Shown: one piece after another, positions 15,062-20,206 of the stretch
Position numbering within the stretch: the stretch's first letter is position 1
How the letters are laid out: each line of letters opens with the position of its first letter
Origin: CAYLLD01 sp964425135
Lineage (GTDB): Bacteria > Pseudomonadota > Alphaproteobacteria > Rhodobacterales > Rhodobacteraceae
Length of the DNA stretch: 20,206 nucleotides
Direction: 5' to 3'
NCBI GenBank assembly: GCA_964425135.1
Contig: CAYRKW010000060.1
Coordinates: 1 to 20,206, forward strand
Notes under the pieces: model-generated
Seen by the model: only the letters and a program-made list of their open reading frames with translations
Databases searched by the model: none
What the model was told of the DNA's origin: nothing
Position numbers and translations under genes: made by a program

Positions 15062-16141
15062 ATGAACTTTCGTAATTTCATCGCGGGCGGGCTGGTGGCC
15101 GCGCTCGGATTTGTGGGCGCTGCTTTTGCGCAGCAAGAGACCGCCAAGGTGGGATTTGTCTATGTCGGCCCCATCGGTGATTTTGGCTGGTCCTATGAGC
15201 ATGATCGGGGCCGTCTGGCCATCGAGGAAGCGTTGGGCGACAAGGTCGAGACCACCTATGTGGAGAGCGTGCCAGAAGGCCCCGATGCAGAGCGTGTGAT
15301 CCGGCAGATGGCGCAATCGGGTCATGATCTGATTTTCACTACGTCGTTCGGCTACATGAACCCGACGAACAAGGTCGCGGCGCAGTTCCCGGATGTGAAG
15401 TTTGAGCACGCCACTGGCTTCAAGCGCGAGACGCCGAATGTCTCGACGTACAGCGCACGGTTCTATCAGGGACGTGCGGTGATCGGGCATATCGCAGGTC
15501 ACATGACAAAGACCAACAAGGTCGGCTATATCGCCTCTTTCCCGATCCCTGAAGTTGTGCGCGGCATCAACGCAGCCTATCTGGCGGCAAAAGCGGTGAA
15601 CCCGGATGTGGAGTTCTCGATCATCTGGGTCTCCACCTGGTTTGATCCGGGCAAGGAAGCGGATGCGGCCAATGCGCTGATCGATCAGGGTGCGGATGTG
15701 ATCATGCAGCACACGGACAGCCCGGCAGCCATGACGATTGCCGAAGAGAAGGGCATTTTCGCCTTTGGTCAGGCGTCTGACATGAAAGAGTTTGGACCCA
15801 ATGCGCGTTTGTCCTCAATCATCGACGATTGGGCACCTTACTACATCGCCCGCACGCAAGCGGTTCTGGATGGCACTTGGGAGAGCACGGATACCTGGGA
15901 TGGTATCAAGGAAGGCATGGTCGCGATTGGCGAGTTTTCCGACAAGATCCCGGCTGAGGTTCAGGCCTCTGCCCAAGCGATTGCGGATGGGATTGTTGCG
16001 GGTGAGTTCCATCCGTTCACAGGTCCGATCAACAAGCAGGACGGATCAGCATGGCTTGCAGACGGTGAGACCGCGGATGACGGCACGCTTTTGGGCATGA
16101 ACTTCTACGTGGAAGGGATTACCGGCGATCTGCCGCAATAA
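15062..16141 (+). CDS. Periplasmic binding protein of the BMP family (BmpA/Med type)
   Basis: This 359-residue protein is the substrate-binding subunit of the importer. A Sec signal peptide spans residues 1-23 (basic MNFRN, hydrophobic core, cleavage after AFA before QQETAK). There is no lipobox Cys, so it should be soluble in the periplasm, unlike the lipoprotein BmpA of Gram-positives and spirochaetes. The mature protein begins with the family pattern KVGFVYVGPIGDFGWSYEHD, followed by the alternating strands of a type I periplasmic binding fold (ILIFTTS-like FTTSFGYM, GYIASFPIPEVVRG, ADVIMQHTDS). Members of the family bind purine or other nucleosides; the ligand here cannot be fixed from sequence. 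ATG 15062 has AAGGAG 7 nt upstream, the strongest ribosome site in the operon. The gene is last in the operon and is followed by an intrinsic terminator. Confidence 0.94.
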   Translation: MNFRNFIAGGLVAALGFVGAAFAQQETAKVGFVYVGPIGDFGWSYEHDRGRLAIEEALGDKVETTYVESVPEGPDAERVIRQMAQSGHDLIFTTSFGYMNPTNKVAAQFPDVKFEHATGFKRETPNVSTYSARFYQGRAVIGHIAGHMTKTNKVGYIASFPIPEVVRGINAAYLAAKAVNPDVEFSIIWVSTWFDPGKEADAANALIDQGADVIMQHTDSPAAMTIAEEKGIFAFGQASDMKEFGPNARLSSIIDDWAPYYIARTQAVLDGTWESTDTWDGIKEGMVAIGEFSDKIPAEVQASAQAIADGIVAGEFHPFTGPINKQDGSAWLADGETADDGTLLGMNFYVEGITGDLPQ

Positions 16142-16169
16142 TCTGCTGATAGCGTTGATGAGATGAGAC

Positions 16170-16199
16170 TGGCCCGCCGTTTGTGCGGGCCATTTTCTT
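16170..16199 (+). terminator. Intrinsic terminator of the ABC importer operon
   Basis: TGGCCCGC (16170-16177) pairs perfectly with GCGGGCCA (16185-16192) across a 7-nt loop, and TTTTCTT follows at once. It lies 28 nt after the binding-protein stop and is the clearest rho-independent terminator in the window. It separates the importer operon from the sulfotransferase-like gene. Confidence 0.92.
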
Positions 16200-16215
16200 G
16201 CGCAATGGCGCGTGG

Positions 16216-16229
16216 TAAATCGCGATTTA
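16216..16229. promoter_or_regulatory. 14-bp perfect palindrome, possible operator
   Basis: TAAATCGCGATTTA is a perfect palindrome with no spacer, lying between the importer terminator and the sulfotransferase start at 16257. Its A/T-rich shoulders, CG centre and place suggest a dimeric repressor site over the promoter. One palindrome of this length is expected by chance somewhere in a window of this size, so placement is the main support. Confidence 0.35.
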
Positions 16230-16256
16230 ACCAAATGTGCGTATGGGCGCGAGGTG

Positions 16257-16988
16257 ATGATTTACCTCAAACAGCACAACCTGATTTTCCTCAAGACCCG
16301 TAAGACGGCGAGCACTTCGTTTGAGGTGGCCTTGTCAGCGCACGCGACGGGCGGCGATGTGCTGACGCCGATTTCGGGGCAGGGGGAGCGGATGCGGCTC
16401 TCGGCGCCTTTGCGGTTTGCGCAGAACTGGGCGCGGTCGGGCGCGGTTGAGGCGCGTTATCGCCGCTTTGTCAGCGCGCCGGCGCCGCGCGGTTGGCGGC
16501 GGCGGCTGGAACGGCGGATCGTTGAGCGGCGGATGGAGCGGGCGCGGGTGTTTGGCAATCACATGGCCGCCGACAAGCTGCGTGCGCTGCTGGGCGATCG
16601 CTTCGATGCAGCGCACAAGCTGTGCATTGTGCGGCATCCCTACGAAGTTTTGGTGAGTTTCGCCTGGATGTGGCACGATCCCGCGCGCCGCAGCTTTGCG
16701 CAGACGGTGGATTGGGCGCTGGGGTGCGGGGTGCGGCCTAACCATGAGATCATCACGCTGGGGGGTGATCTGGTGGCCGATCATGTGATCCGTTTCGAGC
16801 GGTTGAGTGCGGATATCGCGGCGTTCGAGACGCGGTTTGGCCTGTCGGTTGCACCCCATCTGCCGCGCACCAAGAGCCGTTCGCGGGGAGATATGCGCCC
16901 CGCGCGTGAGCAGTTGAGCAGGCTCCAGATGGCGCGATGCTATGAGCAGAATGCGCTGATGTTTGAGATGATGGGGTATGGGCGGTGA
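16257..16988 (+). CDS. Sulfotransferase-like protein
   Basis: This 243-residue protein resembles bacterial members of the sulfotransferase superfamily, which use PAPS as sulfate donor. The N-terminal strand and loop FLKTRKTASTSFE (residues 11-23) match the 5'-phosphosulfate-binding loop, and CIVRHPYEVLVSFAW (123-137) matches the 3'-phosphate-binding segment, with Arg126 and a nearby Ser. The middle (about residues 60-105) is strongly basic, with many Arg. No signal peptide or membrane helix is seen, so it is predicted cytosolic. The acceptor is unknown; a cell-surface glycan or small molecule are possibilities. ATG 16257 puts the first strand at the N terminus as in relatives, but its ribosome site (GAGG, 2 nt away) is poorly spaced. 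GTG 16212 would add 15 residues and cannot be excluded. The gene stands alone after a terminator, with no sulfate-activation gene in view. Confidence 0.78.
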   Translation: MIYLKQHNLIFLKTRKTASTSFEVALSAHATGGDVLTPISGQGERMRLSAPLRFAQNWARSGAVEARYRRFVSAPAPRGWRRRLERRIVERRMERARVFGNHMAADKLRALLGDRFDAAHKLCIVRHPYEVLVSFAWMWHDPARRSFAQTVDWALGCGVRPNHEIITLGGDLVADHVIRFERLSADIAAFETRFGLSVAPHLPRTKSRSRGDMRPAREQLSRLQMARCYEQNALMFEMMGYGR

Positions 16989-17165
16989 TGCTCGTTGGTT
17001 TCATTCAAAGCATGTACAGACCGCGACCTTGTGGCCGGGGTGAATAGGTCCTGACAACTGGAAACGCTTTATTTGACGCGTCATCAGGTTGATTTGGTGT
17101 TGCGAAGGTCTTCGATGGGACGCGCCTGTTTTTTCCGACATTCCGCAAATCATCTGCCATAAGAG

Positions 17166-17186
17166 GCCCCGGCTCAGGGCCGGGGC
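17166..17186 (-). terminator. Probable terminator of the DUF1800-DUF1501 operon
   Basis: GCCCCGGC (17166-17173) pairs perfectly with GCCGGGGC (17179-17186) across a 5-nt loop, 15 nt beyond the DUF1501 stop. Read on the minus strand the stem is followed by CTCTTAT, a weak T-rich tail, so termination may be partial or need Rho. On the plus strand no T-run follows, so it is unlikely to serve the sulfotransferase-like gene. A smaller stem (GGGTGA/TCACCC, 17191-17206) covers the stop codon itself. Confidence 0.6.
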
Positions 17187-17200
17187 GGTGGGGTGATGGT

Positions 17201-18337
17201 TCACCCGTAGAGGCCAACTTGCGCCGCCTCAAATTGCGGGAAGATCGCGGATGTGTCCGCCTGTCCCATATGATGCCGCAACACATCCGACAGCACATTG
17301 CGGTAGTCGGTGGTGATGTCGAGGTCAGCGCCGCTGTCGAGTTGGTCGTTCGCAAGCCCCGGCCAGTCGCCATACATCCTGCCACCGCGCACGCCTGCGC
17401 CCATGACCATCATCGCATTGCCAAAGCCGTGGTCCGTGCCGCCTGAAGCGTTGGCGCGCAGGCGGCGGCCAAACTCGCTCATCACTACGATATTGGTGCG
17501 GTCCTGCGCCGGGCCCAGATCGCGCCAGAACGACATAATGCCCTGGCTAAGCGTTTCAAGGCGCGGGGCGAAGCGGCGTTCCTGACCGAAATGCGTGTCC
17601 CAGCCGCCAAAATCCACGGTTGCGATGCGCAGGCCCAGATCGAGCTTGATCGCTTGCGCGACGGTTTTCAGCGGCCCGGCGAGATCGGTGTCGGGATATT
17701 GCACGGAGGTCTCATAGGGTGCGATCTCACCGGTGGCTTTGTCCATGATCCGGCCTTCGAGCACCTGGCTGAGCGACAGAAGCGCGTTGATCGGCGTGCC
17801 GATGAGCGGATGCGATCCGAACCCCTCTTTCAGGCGGCGGCGCATCAGATCGGAGATGTCATGCCCGCCTGCGATGATCAGATCTTCGAGCGCATCGGCC
17901 ACTGCAACCTCGCGCGCGCCCAAAAGGCTGTCGGGCGCAGAGGTGCCTGTGGCGAGCAAGGGCAGGGCGCCATCGGAGGGGTTTTGCGCGAACCAACGGC
18001 CCAGCCAGCCACCCGAAGCGGTGCTTTTGGCCGCCCGTTCCATCCGTGCCTCGGCATCAAAATGGCTGCGCGTGCCGTCAACCAGACCGGCGGCATGGAT
18101 CACTGCCAATTCGCCCGCCTCATAAAGCTCGCTCAAAGGGCGGGCGTTCTGGTGGAAGCGGAAATCAACATCCGCGGCCATGTCCGACATTACCAGCCCG
18201 TTGGTGTCGCCTTTGCGCAGGACGCGCAGCGGTTCGGGCCGCGCGGCGATATAATCGACATCGGCAGTGGGGCTGACCAGATTGAGCCCGTCAATGCCAC
18301 CGCGCAGGAAAATCACCACAAGGATCGGATCAGACAT
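17201..18337 (-). CDS. DUF1501 family protein
   Basis: This 378-residue protein belongs to the DUF1501 family, related to the alkaline phosphatase/sulfatase fold. It begins with ILVVIFLRGGIDGLN, contains GGWDTHFGQE (residues 244-253), and ends with the family stretch VVMSEFGRRLRANASGG-TDHGFGN. The catalytic role is not established for the family. Many DUF1501 proteins carry a Tat signal, but this one starts directly in the domain (MSDPILVV), with no signal peptide. The start ATG 18337 is preceded by GAGGGGG, and an in-frame TGA 12 nt upstream, which is also the DUF1800 stop, rules out a longer N terminus. It is the second gene of a two-gene operon. If it works in the periplasm it may be carried out by its Tat-exported partner; this is inference. 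Confidence 0.92.
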   Translation of the reverse strand: MSDPILVVIFLRGGIDGLNLVSPTADVDYIAARPEPLRVLRKGDTNGLVMSDMAADVDFRFHQNARPLSELYEAGELAVIHAAGLVDGTRSHFDAEARMERAAKSTASGGWLGRWFAQNPSDGALPLLATGTSAPDSLLGAREVAVADALEDLIIAGGHDISDLMRRRLKEGFGSHPLIGTPINALLSLSQVLEGRIMDKATGEIAPYETSVQYPDTDLAGPLKTVAQAIKLDLGLRIATVDFGGWDTHFGQERRFAPRLETLSQGIMSFWRDLGPAQDRTNIVVMSEFGRRLRANASGGTDHGFGNAMMVMGAGVRGGRMYGDWPGLANDQLDSGADLDITTDYRNVLSDVLRHHMGQADTSAIFPQFEAAQVGLYG

Positions 18338-18341
18338 CAGG

Positions 18342-18348
18342 CCCCCTC
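18342..18348 (-). promoter_or_regulatory. Ribosome-binding site overlapping the DUF1800 stop codon
   Basis: On the minus strand GAGGGGG lies 4 nt before the DUF1501 ATG and includes the last two bases of the DUF1800 TGA stop. Ribosomes finishing DUF1800 therefore stop on the site that starts DUF1501, which implies tight translational coupling. Confidence 0.75.
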
Positions 18349-20008
18349 ACCGGAACATAAACGGCGCAGAAAGCGCGGCCAGAGACAGGAGCGTGCGGTT
18401 GGCCCATGCCAGATGATCGGGGTTTTTCGTGAGCGCATCGCCCGGCTGGCCGTCCGCGTAAACGAGGCCTTCATCGAGCGCGCCCTGCGGCAGGGCAAAG
18501 CGGGCCTCCCACAGGCGGGCCAGATCGCCCCATGTCTGCGCCGCATCGCCATGCGCGCGCGCGGCATCCCACTCGATAGCATTGAACCAGTCAGCATGGG
18601 CGTAGAGCGCCAGATCAACCAGCCCGTTGAGGGTGCGGGTGTTCGCCCAATCGGCGGAATGGTCCGAATGGCCGGTGGGCGGGCGAACGCTGTGCTGGGT
18701 CCAGCCCATCCGTTCCAGATGCCAGTCGATGCTGAGCCGCGTTGGGTTCATCTGCGCGCCGGATGCGCGGTAATAAGCGATGACGAACTCGAAGGGGCGG
18801 CGTAGTTTGGAGGGCGGCGTTTGTGCGAATTCATCGTCGAGAACGATCGCGCGCAGGGTCTGGGCGATCTGATCGCCCGCATCTTTTTGCATATGAAAGA
18901 CCTGCGCAACGCGGGCGTGATACTCCCGCGACGGCGTTTCGATCCCCAACGTGCGGAGCAGTTTGCGGGTGACAAAGCGCGCAGTTCCGGGATGGGCGGC
19001 GAGCATGTCGAGCACGTCCTCGCCATCGGCCATGGGCGCGCGGTTCGGTCCGAACTCATGGCCCAAAATCCGCTTTTGATAGGGGTCATGCCAGTTTTCG
19101 ATGTATTCGAACCGGCCCGTCTGCGGCGCATAGGTGCCATCGTCGATCCACTGCCCGTGCCCGATGCTCCAACCGGTGAAGGCGCGGGCGACTTCATAGA
19201 CATCCTGATCGATATAACCGCTGGCCGCGCCGTCTTTTGCGCCCGGAACCGCGCGCCAGTCATCATAGAGATCGTTAAAGTAGTTCTCAGCGCCCAGCGT
19301 GTGCAATTCGAGCAATTCGCGGGCGTAGTTTTCATTCGCCGGACTTGCACGCGATGTGTCGTTGTTCAGGTAATTCAGCATCGCGGGCGCCCGCGCCACA
19401 TCGCCCAAAAGCGTGCGGAAATTACCGAGCGCGTGGGCGCGCATCATCGCGTCATATTGCGGGAAGAAAATCGCGGTGTACTCGTCTTTGAGCGCGTTGA
19501 CCGAGAAATGCTCGTGCCAGAATTGGGTCATCACCTCGCGCAATTGCGCGTCCGAATGGGCGGCCCGGATGAAGGCGGCGGCAATCACTTCCTTGGCGGG
19601 ACGGATCCGCTCTGGCCAGGCGAAACCTTGGCCAAAATCGAGGAATTTGAGCAGGTCTTTAGGGTCGGTCTCAAGGTGCTGGAGCGGGCGTTCTTCGCTT
19701 AACGCCTGCCACGTCGCGCCCTCGGCGGTCTGGCCAGCTTCGTATTCTATCTTGAGCCGTGCGTTTGCAAGCCTGGCAGTGAGCGCGTCGTCCTGGAGCG
19801 GTTTTTGCAGCTGGTCATCAAGCCATGCCTGCAGTCCAAGTTGACCTATTTGCTCTTGCGATGCGGGCGTTGCGCCGAAGGTCAGCCGGTTGAGCATGAC
19901 CCGATCATACCCGCTTGTACCAGCCGCGAACGCGGGCAATGCACCTGCAAACCCGGCAGCAGCGCTCGCCAGAAGGGCCTTGTGGAAATCGCGACGGGAC
20001 AGGGTCAT
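18347..20008 (-). CDS. DUF1800 family protein, Tat-exported
   Basis: This 553-residue protein belongs to the DUF1800 family. The N terminus is a twin-arginine signal: SRRDFHK at residues 4-10, a hydrophobic stretch, and a likely cleavage site after AFA at residue 28. The mature part opens with RVMLNRLTFGATPASQEQ and contains two family hallmarks, FWHEHFSV (163-170) and NENYARELLELHTLG (225-239). The function of the family is not established; it is routinely found beside DUF1501, as here. Tat export implies folding in the cytosol, perhaps with a cofactor or partner. The start ATG 20008 is chosen for the Tat motif; a GTG at 20044 would add 12 residues ahead of it. No ribosome site precedes the ATG, and a TACTAT/TATATA sequence lies only 6-14 nt upstream, so the message may have a very short leader. 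It is the first gene of the pair. Confidence 0.92.
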   Translation of the reverse strand: MTLSRRDFHKALLASAAAGFAGALPAFAAGTSGYDRVMLNRLTFGATPASQEQIGQLGLQAWLDDQLQKPLQDDALTARLANARLKIEYEAGQTAEGATWQALSEERPLQHLETDPKDLLKFLDFGQGFAWPERIRPAKEVIAAAFIRAAHSDAQLREVMTQFWHEHFSVNALKDEYTAIFFPQYDAMMRAHALGNFRTLLGDVARAPAMLNYLNNDTSRASPANENYARELLELHTLGAENYFNDLYDDWRAVPGAKDGAASGYIDQDVYEVARAFTGWSIGHGQWIDDGTYAPQTGRFEYIENWHDPYQKRILGHEFGPNRAPMADGEDVLDMLAAHPGTARFVTRKLLRTLGIETPSREYHARVAQVFHMQKDAGDQIAQTLRAIVLDDEFAQTPPSKLRRPFEFVIAYYRASGAQMNPTRLSIDWHLERMGWTQHSVRPPTGHSDHSADWANTRTLNGLVDLALYAHADWFNAIEWDAARAHGDAAQTWGDLARLWEARFALPQGALDEGLVYADGQPGDALTKNPDHLAWANRTLLSLAALSAPFMFR

Positions 20009-20112
20009 CGGGTATATAGTAGCAGAGTTACAAATCCCGTCCACAAGGGAGGTCGCCGTTCAGTCATGCAAATGCGCAGGATATCGCCCGCGCACCGTGC
20101 GATTTTTGAGCA

Positions 20113-20141
20113 TTGATGTCGGCAGGGCGCTCGCATATAGA
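20113..20141 (+). promoter_or_regulatory. Sigma-70 type promoter of the tRNA-Arg gene
   Basis: TTGATG (20113-20118) and TATAGA (20136-20141) are separated by exactly 17 nt, a good fit to a housekeeping promoter. Transcription would begin near 20148, about 6 nt before the mature tRNA 5' end. Confidence 0.6.
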
Positions 20142-20153
20142 CCAATGCGGGAC

Positions 20154-20206
<53 letters not shown>

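Noticed and set aside
14621..15712. Minus-strand open frame of 363 codons
   Set aside because: It spans parts of two certain plus-strand genes and the gap between them, and shows only shadow composition.
17129..17138. T-run after the sulfotransferase-like gene as an intrinsic terminator
   Set aside because: The six T residues are not directly preceded by a stem; the nearest hairpin (CGAAG/CTTCG) is small and more than 10 nt away.
17001..17204. Possible 67-residue minus-strand gene after DUF1501
   Set aside because: It overlaps the terminator hairpin and the end of DUF1501, and its product has no recognisable feature.
17591..18805. Plus-strand open frame of 404 codons
   Set aside because: It is antisense across the DUF1501/DUF1800 junction, both of which have clear family motifs.

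Overview
The window looks like chromosomal DNA of an alphaproteobacterium, most likely of the family Rhodobacteraceae (Roseobacter group). The grounds are a G+C-rich sequence, a replicative DnaE of alphaproteobacterial layout, a Hint-domain protein of the type common in that family, a BMP-type ABC transporter operon, and a DUF1800/DUF1501 pair. This assignment is inferred from the look of the proteins, not from a search. The window has 12 well-supported protein genes, one doubtful small frame, and the first part of a tRNA gene.

Layout. Positions 71-1543 (+) encode a protein with an Asn/Gly/Thr-rich, RTX-like repeat half fused to a C-terminal Hint domain. Positions 1544-2043 are a 500-nt, hairpin-rich stretch with one doubtful minus-strand frame. 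Positions 2044-5836 (-) hold a two-gene hydantoinase/oxoprolinase-type operon, hyuA then hyuB. Positions 6062-9508 (-) are dnaE, the replicative DNA polymerase III alpha subunit. A structured element lies between dnaE and hyuA. A divergent intergenic region separates dnaE from a plus-strand hybrid histidine kinase (9810-11303) built receiver-kinase-receiver with no sensor domain. Positions 11517-16141 (+) form a four-gene ABC import operon of the BmpA/NupNOPQ type (ATPase, two permeases, periplasmic binding protein), closed by a clear intrinsic terminator. A small sulfotransferase-like gene follows (16257-16988, +). Positions 17201-20008 (-) encode a Tat-exported DUF1800 protein and, downstream, a DUF1501 protein. 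The window ends inside a tRNA-Arg(CCG) gene (20154 onward, +) with a recognisable promoter.

How the genes work together. The ABC operon is a self-contained importer, probably for nucleosides. HyuA and HyuB should form one ATP-dependent amide- or ring-opening enzyme. The DUF1800/DUF1501 pair is translationally coupled and probably acts in the periplasm. The hybrid kinase may or may not relate to the adjacent transporter. I found no transposase, phage gene, CRISPR array or defence system. The most unusual signals are a perfect 16-bp inverted repeat inside hyuA, the in-frame TGA that alone separates the DUF1800 and DUF1501 frames, and several structured intergenic elements.
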